From NCBI GenBank assembly GCA_019637955.1, contig JAHBUS010000005.1, positions 1-64,000 of the forward strand: DNA of 64,000 nt, written 5' to 3'. Position numbers and translations under genes: made by a program. The stretch's first letter is position 1; each line of letters starts with the position of its first letter. The notes beneath the pieces are model-generated. The model was not told the DNA's origin. It saw only the letters and a program-made list of their open reading frames with translations, and ran no database searches. Origin of the DNA: Pseudobdellovibrionaceae bacterium (GTDB taxonomy: Bacteria > Bdellovibrionota > Bdellovibrionia > Bdellovibrionales > Bdellovibrionaceae). Below are positions 26,028 through 33,182 of the stretch, in pieces.

Positions 26028-26663
26028 TTAGAGAGCGCTGAATTCGGGCAGGCCCTTTTCGCTGACGAGAATCAGGGAGTAGTGGGCCGGCAAAAACCAG
26101 GACAGCGCTTCGCCGATCCCCGCCCATTCTTTTTCGGGCGGGTTGCCGAGCGATTCGAGTGAGAACGCGAGTTCGTAATTTTGGCGGTCTTCGCTGATGA
26201 CGAGAATGCGCGGATTTAAGATTCCTTGATCCCGGAAGAACTCACGCAAAATTTGGCGCACGTAAGCGGGCAGATACTGCGGCGTCGGCGTTCCGGCGTG
26301 CGCGATGTTTTCGAGCGAGAGCTTGGACGCCGACTGCGCTTTTTCTTCGAGACCGCGCTGGATGAAGCGTCCGGTTTCGCGGAAGTTCCAGATCATTCCG
26401 TACGACAAAACAAAATCGGGGTACTCTTTTTGCGGATTGATCGCGAGGCCGATCCCGCGAGTGCCCAGCCACTCAAAAATCTTTTGGGCAGGCTCACCCG
26501 TGGTCGATGTTTGCACGAGCAAATACGGCCAGCCGTCAGGCCCCGTCTGCGGATCGGGGGTCAGAAGGCTGACGTTGGCGGAAGAGAACTCTTGCAGGAA
26601 CTGGTCTTCCCACTTGATGTCCCGGGCATCTGCTGAAACTTGCATCAACTGCTCTAAAGTCAT
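26028..26663 (-). CDS. Conserved hypothetical protein
   Basis: A 211-residue soluble protein without signal peptide. The ATG at 26663 has AGAAGGGGG upstream, better than the longer in-frame start at 26717. It has a mixed alpha/beta pattern with two similar-looking halves, strand-rich parts (YLLVQTSTTGEPAQKIFEWL, FVLSYGMIWNF) and a C-terminal EALSWFLPAHYSLILVSEKGL. The fold is not identified. It diverges from the lipase gene by 80 bp. Confidence 0.65.
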   Translation of the reverse strand: MTLEQLMQVSADARDIKWEDQFLQEFSSANVSLLTPDPQTGPDGWPYLLVQTSTTGEPAQKIFEWLGTRGIGLAINPQKEYPDFVLSYGMIWNFRETGRFIQRGLEEKAQSASKLSLENIAHAGTPTPQYLPAYVRQILREFFRDQGILNPRILVISEDRQNYELAFSLESLGNPPEKEWAGIGEALSWFLPAHYSLILVSEKGLPEFSAL

Positions 26664-26743
26664 GCCCCCTTCTAGACCCGCCCGAGAGCAGGGGTCAAGG
26701 GCAAGCCTTGCACTCACCTCGCAAATTCGAGAAGCTTGAAGAG

Positions 26744-27586
26744 ATGCTGAAGCGTTCAGAAGGTTTTTTCGACGGCTACCAGGACACCCGCTTGTATTTT
26801 CAGGCGTGGCACCCCGAGGGCACTCCCAAGGGATTGCTGGTGGTGACTCATGGCCAAGGCGAGCACTCCGACTGCTACCAGCGTTTGATCGAAGCGCTCG
26901 AGCCCATGGGATGGACGATTCTACTTTGGGATTTGCGCGGCCATGGCCGCTCGGACGGTCAGCGCGGCTACGTTTCGAGCTTTCTGGATTACTCGCGCGA
27001 TTTTGAAATGTTCTGTTTAAAAATCGTTCCCCGCTTTGCCGAATCAGGACCGGTGGTCTTTTTTGCGCACTCGATGGGTGGGCTTGTTCAGCTCAACGCC
27101 TTGGCGAGCATGGCCGACGGAAACGTGAAGACTCAAATTTTGAGCTCGCCGCTCTTGGGCGTGGCGGTTCAAGTTCCGCTCGTCAAAGATATCGGCGCCC
27201 TCTTCATCCGTGAACTCATGCCGCGCCTGACGCTCGGAAACGAAATTAAACCCGAAGATCTTTCGCGCGATCCCGAGGTTTTGCAGGAGTACGACCGCGA
27301 TACGCTTCGTCACCGCAAAATCTCGGCGGGTGCGTATTTGGGAGCGATCGAATGCGCCAACAACATTCTGGCGCGCCCCATGGTTTGGCGCGGAAAAATG
27401 CTGTTTTTGCTCGCAGAAAAAGACCCTGTCGTGAGCACACCGACAACTTTGAACTTCATCGAAGGCTTGTCGCATGCCGACGTAGAGTCGGAAGTGTTTC
27501 AAGAACGTAAACACGAGTTGATCAACGATCTCGGCCGCGAGGAAGTTTTCGCTAAAATTCGTGAGTTTCTCTCGAGAATTGATTAA
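26744..27586 (+). CDS. Alpha/beta-hydrolase, lysophospholipase/monoacylglycerol lipase type
   Basis: A 280-residue serine hydrolase of the PldB-like family. It has the oxyanion region VVTHGQGEHSDCYQRL, the nucleophile elbow FAHSMGGLVQL (about 102), the catalytic aspartate in AEKDPVVSTP and the histidine in ERKHELIND. The motif LWDLRGHGRSDGQRGYV is typical. It has no signal peptide, so it acts in the cytoplasm or on the inner membrane surface on lysophospholipids or monoacylglycerols. A TTG start at 26708 is rejected because the ATG at 26744 has a GAAGAG ribosome binding site. Confidence 0.88.
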   Translation: MLKRSEGFFDGYQDTRLYFQAWHPEGTPKGLLVVTHGQGEHSDCYQRLIEALEPMGWTILLWDLRGHGRSDGQRGYVSSFLDYSRDFEMFCLKIVPRFAESGPVVFFAHSMGGLVQLNALASMADGNVKTQILSSPLLGVAVQVPLVKDIGALFIRELMPRLTLGNEIKPEDLSRDPEVLQEYDRDTLRHRKISAGAYLGAIECANNILARPMVWRGKMLFLLAEKDPVVSTPTTLNFIEGLSHADVESEVFQERKHELINDLGREEVFAKIREFLSRID

Positions 27587-27764
27587 AAATCAGGCTGGGC
27601 GCCCTGCTTCCTGTACACTTTCGAACACACTCTTACGACATCGCGCGCTAACGCCCAGAAATCTTAAGATTATCACAGAGGATTTCGCTTGTCGTTTAGC
27701 GTTCACTTCATAACAATCGTCTCAATTGCTTAATGCAAACAAACCCTCTTAAGGAGAGACACAC

Positions 27765-28610
27765 ATGAACAAAATGATTCTTGCTGCTGTTGTTTCGATG
27801 GCTGCTACAACAGCTTTCGCAAAAGCAACAACTGAGTACTACTTCCAGCCTGCTGCTGGCGCACACGCTGTAGAAATCAACTACTCGATGACTGCTGATC
27901 CCGGTAAAGCCGAGACTGGTGGCGGCGATGTAGACGTAAAACAAACCACTAACGACGTTGTCCTCGACTACGCTTACGGTTTGAACGAAACAACTGCTTT
28001 GGGTGCTTACACTTTCAGCGGTTCGTCGAAAACAACTGTTGGCACGACTGATACAACTGCTAACGGCATGGGCGACATCCACCTTTACTACAAAGGTTTC
28101 GCTGACATGATCCACTGGGGCGTTGACCTCGGCGTGAACATGGGCAAAGCAAAAGCTGACAAACGCGGTACTGGTGGTCTCTCGATCGCTGCTAACGTTG
28201 GTGTTTTGGCGAATTCGGCTGAGTGGAACTACGGTGGTGATTTGATGATCATCCTCCCCCAAGAGCGCACAACTGAGTCGACTACTGGCGACACTAAAAC
28301 TAAAGGCGGAAACACCACTAAATTGGCTGGTTTCGCTGAGTACAACTACGGCATGGGCTTCGTAGGTGGTGAACTTGCTTACGTTATGGTTGCTGACACT
28401 GACACTGGTGCCGCTGCTAAAACTAAAGGCGAAGGCTACCTGATGCTCACTGGTAACGTATCGTATGATTTCAACGATATGGCGACTGGCTTGCTCTCGA
28501 TCGGTGTTGAGAACCACTCTTCGCGTGATTCTGACGACTCTGCTACTCCCACTAAGCTCAAAGCTTACATGGGCACTAACGTAGCTCTCGGCGTACGTTT
28601 GAACTTCTAA
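27765..28610 (+). CDS. Abundant outer membrane beta-barrel protein
   Basis: A 281-residue protein with a signal peptide (MNKMILAAVVSMAATTAFA). The mature part consists of alternating strand-like segments rich in Gly, Thr and aromatic residues, ending in ALGVRLNF with a C-terminal phenylalanine, as in outer membrane barrels. Alternating GAV repeats (VEINYSMTADP, VDLGVNMG) support a 10-14-strand barrel. AAGGAGAG sits before the ATG, codon use is strongly biased (GCT, AAC, GGT) and a perfect terminator follows, suggesting very high expression. Its pore function is not known. Confidence 0.85.
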   Translation: MNKMILAAVVSMAATTAFAKATTEYYFQPAAGAHAVEINYSMTADPGKAETGGGDVDVKQTTNDVVLDYAYGLNETTALGAYTFSGSSKTTVGTTDTTANGMGDIHLYYKGFADMIHWGVDLGVNMGKAKADKRGTGGLSIAANVGVLANSAEWNYGGDLMIILPQERTTESTTGDTKTKGGNTTKLAGFAEYNYGMGFVGGELAYVMVADTDTGAAAKTKGEGYLMLTGNVSYDFNDMATGLLSIGVENHSSRDSDDSATPTKLKAYMGTNVALGVRLNF

Positions 28611-28632
28611 TCGTAAGATTAAAGTTTGATTC

Positions 28633-28661
28633 AAAAAGGGAGGTCTTTGACCTCCCTTTTT
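28633..28661 (+). terminator. Rho-independent terminator of the outer membrane protein
   Basis: AAAAAGGGAGGTC and GACCTCCCTTTTT form a 13-bp stem with a TTT loop, ending in a T-run 20 bp after the stop codon. Confidence 0.92.
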
Positions 28662-28690
28662 TTATTCCCTCGATGTTTCACACAAAAATA

Positions 28691-28722
28691 AAAAACCCCA
28701 TGAGACTTCTCATGGGGTTTTT
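28691..28722 (-). terminator. Bidirectional terminator before the HxlR gene
   Basis: AAAAACCCCATGAG and CTCATGGGGTTTTT form a perfect 14-bp stem with an ACTT loop, between the outer membrane protein and the convergent HxlR gene. The A-run on one side and T-run on the other suit termination in both directions. Confidence 0.88.
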
Positions 28723-28756
28723 CATTTCAGCATTCAAACTTAACGCTCGCGCTTCG

Positions 28757-28773
28757 AAGGTGCCAGGCACCTT
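28757..28773. repeat. Palindromic repeat GGTGCC-a-GGCACC, copy 2
   Basis: AAGGTGCC and GGCACCTT around a single A, matching the core of the repeat at 25992-26014. It is a few bases after the HxlR stop codon. Confidence 0.7.
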
Positions 28774-28775
28774 TC

Positions 28776-29249
28776 TTAGGTGTGGTAGATCGTGCCGGGG
28801 GCGGTTTGTGCGCCGGGAACGATTGTTTGATTGGCCAGCAGCTCTTCTCGCTGACGGCGCTCTTTGCGGCCATCGAGAAGTTTGCCACCCACGGTAACGA
28901 TGGCTTCGAGAACGGGTTCGAACTCACGGCCGAACTCGGTCAGGTGGTAGTAAACCGCAACGGGCTTCGAAGGCACGATTTCACGGCGAACCACGCCCCA
29001 GTCTTCGAGTTCACGCAGACGCGTGGTCAGCATTTTGGGTGAAGCGCCAATCGCGCGCTGGATCTCGCCGAAGCGCAAAGGCTTCTCGAGCAGGTGATAA
29101 AAGATCTCAACGGTCCAAGCGCCAGCCAGGAACTTGAGAACCTCTTTCACGGGGCACTCTTGGTTTTTTTCGCAGCTCTTTTTAAAGGTCTGAACCTCTT
29201 TGGAATCAAGAGCCTGCGGATTGTTTTGGGTGTCTTGGATGTCTGTCAT
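28776..29249 (-). CDS. HxlR-family transcriptional regulator
   Basis: A 157-residue winged-helix regulator of the HxlR family. Family features are the cysteine-containing start CEKNQECPVKEVLKFLAGAW, then IFYHLLEKPLRFGEIQRAIG, ASPKMLTTRLRELEDWGVVRR and VYYHLTEFGREFEPVLEAI. Such regulators often respond to oxidants or aldehydes through an N-terminal cysteine. The divergent gene at 29355 is a possible target. GAGG precedes the start. Confidence 0.92.
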   Translation of the reverse strand: MTDIQDTQNNPQALDSKEVQTFKKSCEKNQECPVKEVLKFLAGAWTVEIFYHLLEKPLRFGEIQRAIGASPKMLTTRLRELEDWGVVRREIVPSKPVAVYYHLTEFGREFEPVLEAIVTVGGKLLDGRKERRQREELLANQTIVPGAQTAPGTIYHT

Positions 29250-29354
29250 GTGGACCTCACAGTGTTATATTTCGGTGACCACCATATCACTTACTTTTCT
29301 AATGTAAATGATCTTTTTATAGCTTTTGTAGAAACCATACCGCATAATGTCGTT

Positions 29355-30356
29355 ATGCCAAAAATTCAAATCATCGGAACCTCCGGGGCGGGAAAAACCA
29401 CCCTGGCCGAAGCTTGCGCTCAAGCCTTTGATATTCCTCACATTGAGCTGGACGGAATCCATTGGCAGAACGGTTGGGTGGAGCTGGATCGCGCCGAAAT
29501 GAAGGCCCGAGTGGCCTCTTTGCTCGCCCAAAACCCTCAGTGGGTGGTCGATGGCAATTACTCCCAAGTCTTCGACCTGGTCCAGTCCCAGGCCCATTTG
29601 ATCATTTGGCCCGACCTCCCCAAATACCAAACTTTGTGGGCGGTCACCCGCCGTTCGATCATTCGCGGGCTGACCCGGGCGCGGCTTTGGAAGACCGAAA
29701 ACCGCGAATCCCTGTTCAAGTTCTTCTTCAGCAAAGATTCGATGTTTTATTGGGTTTGGACGACCCATGACCGGCGTCACCGAGAGTTCAGCGAAGTCTT
29801 CAAGCGCCTCACCCAGATCGACGATGGGCCGTTGCTGGTGCGCCTGAAGTCGCGCCGAGAAACGAAGATCTTGCGCGACACACTTTTACGACGAGGCCGC
29901 AAGGGCCTGATTCACAAAGCTCTGGCTTATGTCGTTCGCGGCTCCGGCAACCAAGCTCAGCTCTTGGTTTTTGAGCATCCTAAAACCAAGAACGTCGAAG
30001 TCGTGCGCGGAACCGTCGATCAAGGCGAATCTTCTCGGCAAACGGCGGAGCGCGAGCTCTTTGAAGAGGCCGGACTCTCGCTGCCAGTGAAAAAGCGGTT
30101 GGGATTCGAATCGATTTTCGTGAGAAGCGGTCCTTTTCGGCAAGGACCTTTTGAGCATCAATTGTACGACTGTTTTCTTTTTGATGGATCTGGCGTCGGC
30201 AAAGAGGAGTGGACGCATCAAGTTTCGGGAGACGGCGGCGACGAGGGGATGAAGTTTCGATTCTTCTGGATCCCGCTCGCCTCGGCTCAAAAAAAACTGA
30301 CTCCCGAAACCGCGAAGATTATCGGGTCGAAGGCGTTGTCGGACTGGGGGGCGTAG
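29355..30356 (+). CDS. P-loop kinase / Nudix hydrolase fusion
   Basis: A 333-residue two-domain protein. Residues 1-165: a nucleotide kinase-like domain with GTSGAGKTTLAEACA (about 7-21), IELDGIHWQNGWVEL and VVDGNYSQVFDL, as in the topology-modulation/FlaR-like AAA family. Residues about 185-333: a Nudix domain with the box GTVDQGE(X7)RELFEEAGL at about 222-244. The first may phosphorylate a nucleotide or small molecule; the second hydrolyses a nucleoside diphosphate derivative. The start is not secure because no ribosome binding site is visible. It is divergent from the HxlR gene. Confidence 0.8.
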   Translation: MPKIQIIGTSGAGKTTLAEACAQAFDIPHIELDGIHWQNGWVELDRAEMKARVASLLAQNPQWVVDGNYSQVFDLVQSQAHLIIWPDLPKYQTLWAVTRRSIIRGLTRARLWKTENRESLFKFFFSKDSMFYWVWTTHDRRHREFSEVFKRLTQIDDGPLLVRLKSRRETKILRDTLLRRGRKGLIHKALAYVVRGSGNQAQLLVFEHPKTKNVEVVRGTVDQGESSRQTAERELFEEAGLSLPVKKRLGFESIFVRSGPFRQGPFEHQLYDCFLFDGSGVGKEEWTHQVSGDGGDEGMKFRFFWIPLASAQKKLTPETAKIIGSKALSDWGA

Positions 30357-30930
30357 AGCCTCCGCCGCCGCCCGCGGGTCGACCGAAGCTGTTTTGTGAC
30401 GCCAGCTTTTTGATCTCTTTGTCGCAATCTGAATTGTCATAGCCCGGAATCGCATTGCGAGTCAGGCGTGTCGATTTGTCCCACAAGCACTTGAACGTGA
30501 CGTGATCCATTTGGTCCGACTGGCACTGCTCTTTTGCTTTTTCTTTGCAGGCGGCATCAACTTTGGCTTTTCCGCCCTCGTAGATCAGTTTGATCGACTT
30601 GGTGTAACGAGCCGCATGAGCCTCGAAATTGGCGCTGATTTCTTTGATCTTCTTCGAGCAGTCGGTGTTGTCCAGAACCGGCAAGGCATTGCGGGTCTGA
30701 CGGAAAACTTTGTCGTAGAGACATTTGAATTCGTCAGCATTGATGGCCATATCTCGAGTTTTCTTTTTACAGAGCGACGCCGCGGGTCCGGCACAGATGC
30801 CGAGCTCGTGCCGGTGCTGATCGAACATCGCATTCATATTCGTCGCAGGATTCGCGCCCGAATTTTGCGCGACCGCGACCATCGAGAACATCATTGAAAT
30901 TAAAATCAAAACGTAGCGAACCGGCTTCAT
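30319..30930 (-). CDS. Secreted Cys-rich protein with two repeats
   Basis: A 203-residue secreted protein starting at the ATG at 30930 (MKPVRYVLILISMMFSMVAVAQ). The mature part has two copies of a motif of about 40 residues: DEFKCLYDKVFRQTRNALPV-DNTDCSKKIKEIS and VTFKCLWDKSTRLTRNAIPG-DNSDCDKEIKKLA. It resembles the CxxC-spaced repeats of Cys-rich eukaryotic GLG1-type proteins. It ends in a Gly/Pro/Ser tail. Its end overlaps the convergent Nudix gene by 38 bp. Confidence 0.75.
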   Translation of the reverse strand: MKPVRYVLILISMMFSMVAVAQNSGANPATNMNAMFDQHRHELGICAGPAASLCKKKTRDMAINADEFKCLYDKVFRQTRNALPVLDNTDCSKKIKEISANFEAHAARYTKSIKLIYEGGKAKVDAACKEKAKEQCQSDQMDHVTFKCLWDKSTRLTRNAIPGYDNSDCDKEIKKLASQNSFGRPAGGGGGSTPPSPTTPSTR

Positions 30931-31015
30931 AAGACCTCCATGTCTAAACACAATTGATATTAGGCGCTTCGCCCGAAAAATGGGCTAAATAACGCTCTCC
31001 CCGACCATGGTCGGG

Positions 31016-31597
31016 CTACCTCTTCGAAACGAACGGGTTCCCCTCGAGGTAAAAACGAAGAGGCCACGCGGCCGCGTCACCCGCATAGTCAACACCCACG
31101 CGGGTGGTGGCGACAATCCTCTCGGTTCGCTCCCCTTCTTCGATCCAAATCGCAGATTTACGGGTGAACAGCGCAAGCCCATCATGAGCGCGCGTGATTT
31201 TCCAGAAGCGACAGAGTTTGCCAGGTCCGTTTGTGGGAAGCGCGGTTTTTTTGACCTTTCCGAGCGGAACAAAATCCAGCGGCTCGATCGCGCGGATCAA
31301 AACCGCCTCGGGCTCTTTCGTCGATTTGGTCACGACGTTGAGACAATCGTACATGCCGTAAATCAAGTAGATGTAGGCGTGACCGCCTGGCAGGTACATC
31401 GAACGCACGCGCTCGGTGCGGCGATGACCGAACGAATGGCAGGCGGCATCGTCGGCTCCCAAATAGGCTTCGGTCTCAACGATTCGGGCTCGCTGAACGC
31501 TCCCATCATCGAACCGCCGGCACAGCGTCTTGCCGAGCAGATCGCGAGCAATCTGTTTCGTGGACCGTCGATAAAAAGAAGGCGGCAGCAGCTTCAT
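31016..31597 (-). CDS. mpg: DNA-3-methyladenine glycosylase (AAG/MPG type)
   Basis: A 193-residue base-excision glycosylase of the AAG family. It has LPPSFYRRSTKQIARDLLGK at the start, ARIVETEAYLGADDAACHSF with the catalytic glutamate, and RSMYLPGGHAYIYLIYGMYDCLNVVT. It removes alkylated or deaminated bases. The ATG at 31597 gives the family start. It follows the pilin operon on the same strand, 12 bp downstream. Confidence 0.92.
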   Translation of the reverse strand: MKLLPPSFYRRSTKQIARDLLGKTLCRRFDDGSVQRARIVETEAYLGADDAACHSFGHRRTERVRSMYLPGGHAYIYLIYGMYDCLNVVTKSTKEPEAVLIRAIEPLDFVPLGKVKKTALPTNGPGKLCRFWKITRAHDGLALFTRKSAIWIEEGERTERIVATTRVGVDYAGDAAAWPLRFYLEGNPFVSKR

Positions 31598-31608
31598 GCC
31601 CGCCGAGT

Positions 31609-32697
31609 TTACGGACAGGAGGCCGGGCGGCGCAAATTGAAATTTTGCAGAAAAAAGGTGCCTTGGCGGCTGACCTGATCCGGGAGTGAGTGGGCGCCTG
31701 CTTCTTGAATGGCCTTGACCGTGATGTCCCCCGGAACCATTTCTAGATTGAAGCGCACGGCATTGGTGCAATCGGGATTGGCCAAAGAGTTGAGATCCGG
31801 GACGAAATCAGAGTCTTCCATGGCTTTTTTTCTTTGGACCTGACCAAAAGAAACTTTGAAATCTCGAACGCGGTACTGAGCAAGGTCACCGCTCAAAAGA
31901 CTCATACGTTGATCTTGCATCTCGCGAAGGCGAATCAGCTCACCCGTTTGCTGGCTCACGCAAAAATCAAAAGTGTCCGAGGCATAGGCCATCGATTGGG
32001 CGATGAAGACCGCATTGAGCTTGGTCGTCGAGGATCCATCGATCTTGGTGGGCAACGCCAACTGAAGAGCGGCATAGTCGAATTTTCGAGATGAGCCGTC
32101 GGGATTTGTTTTCGGAAGGTCATCGGCAGGATCAAAATCATGATTGCGGCGAATGACGATGCTGAGAACTCGGTAACGGCGCATTCCCAAAACGTCCGCG
32201 TCCACCAAGAAGATCTCTTGCGGCTTTTGCGCCGGATCCTCCGAAGCGAATGCAGAACCCGCAATCGAGATGCGCAGTTCATTCGCGGCTCCCGACATGC
32301 CCGCCGAGTCGTTCTCGCGCCAAGTGCGGTAGAGCCTTTCGGCTTTTTGATACCGGCGCAGCGTGGTGAGGCGCAGAACATGCGAGTTGTCTTGATTGAG
32401 ACACTCGGCGGGTCCGCGCCCGACCGGCACTTTTGCGATTCCCGAATAGCGACGGTCATTGTTTGAAATCAAATCTTCAGGTGGATAGATTTTGACCGAA
32501 CTTCTAAGGGCCGTTTCCACGCTCTCGAGCGCGAGCGTCGTCTCGACCTGACGGCCCGAAAAATTCTGAGCCATATTGCGGATGTTAAAAAACTTATGCG
32601 CGATGCCCAGAACTGCGCCCGTGGTCGCCATTCCGATCATCACGGCAACGAGAAGTTCAACAAGGGTGAGGCCTCTCTGCGAGGCGAGCGTCTTCAC
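31609..32697 (-). CDS. PilW-like minor pilin
   Basis: A 362-residue prepilin-like protein. The cleavage and hydrophobic region is QRGLTLVELLVAVMIGMATT, where the glycine and the glutamate at +5 are conserved, so it is a type IV pilin or type II pseudopilin. The globular domain is long, about 320 residues. It overlaps the preceding pilin gene by 4 bp and forms a three-gene operon. PilW/PilJ-type minor pilins prime pilus assembly. Confidence 0.85.
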   Translation of the reverse strand: MKTLASQRGLTLVELLVAVMIGMATTGAVLGIAHKFFNIRNMAQNFSGRQVETTLALESVETALRSSVKIYPPEDLISNNDRRYSGIAKVPVGRGPAECLNQDNSHVLRLTTLRRYQKAERLYRTWRENDSAGMSGAANELRISIAGSAFASEDPAQKPQEIFLVDADVLGMRRYRVLSIVIRRNHDFDPADDLPKTNPDGSSRKFDYAALQLALPTKIDGSSTTKLNAVFIAQSMAYASDTFDFCVSQQTGELIRLREMQDQRMSLLSGDLAQYRVRDFKVSFGQVQRKKAMEDSDFVPDLNSLANPDCTNAVRFNLEMVPGDITVKAIQEAGAHSLPDQVSRQGTFFLQNFNLRRPASCP

Positions 32698-33182
32698 GGC
32701 GCTCTCCTAAAAATTGTGAACGATTCTCGGTACTCGGGAATGGAGCCCGCCAATGTCGCCAAAGCATGCAGACGCACCTTGCGCACCAGCTTTCCCGTCG
32801 TTGGAAGCTTCATTCCCGGAGAGTTGAAGGTGACCTGAATGTCCTCAGGCCCAAGAACCTCCCACACGATCACCACCGAACCCATGGGCGGCGCTACGGG
32901 CGCACACGGCGCGTTCGTGGAGCTGGAAACCAGTTTTTGAGACGCATCGTACAGTCGCGACCAGCAGGTCCCGATGGGAGGAAGGCTGTCGAAATCTTTG
33001 GCCCGCGCTTCGATCAAATTGTTCAACAGCGCTTCTTTGAATTGATCGGCGGAACTCAAAGCCACCTGTTGGCGCTTCTGGTCCAAAACCAACTGAAGAT
33101 AAACCAAAACGACCGCGGTGCCGATGGCCATCGCGATCAGCATTTCGACAATGGAAAACCCATATTCTCGTGAGGGCCTCAT
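32694..33182 (-). CDS. PilV-like minor pilin
   Basis: A 162-residue prepilin. GFSIVEMLIAMAIGTAVVLV follows a six-residue leader, with the conserved glycine at -1 and glutamate at +5. The soluble part is short, with two cysteines (GTCWSRLYD, APCAPV). It overlaps both neighbours by 4 bp, in keeping with a coupled minor-pilin operon. Confidence 0.85.
   Translation of the reverse strand: MRPSREYGFSIVEMLIAMAIGTAVVLVYLQLVLDQKRQQVALSSADQFKEALLNNLIEARAKDFDSLPPIGTCWSRLYDASQKLVSSSTNAPCAPVAPPMGSVVIVWEVLGPEDIQVTFNSPGMKLPTTGKLVRKVRLHALATLAGSIPEYRESFTIFRRAP

Noticed and set aside
27708-28634. A 308-residue frame opposite the outer membrane protein
   Set aside because: The plus-strand gene has signal peptide, ribosome binding site and terminator; the reverse frame has none.
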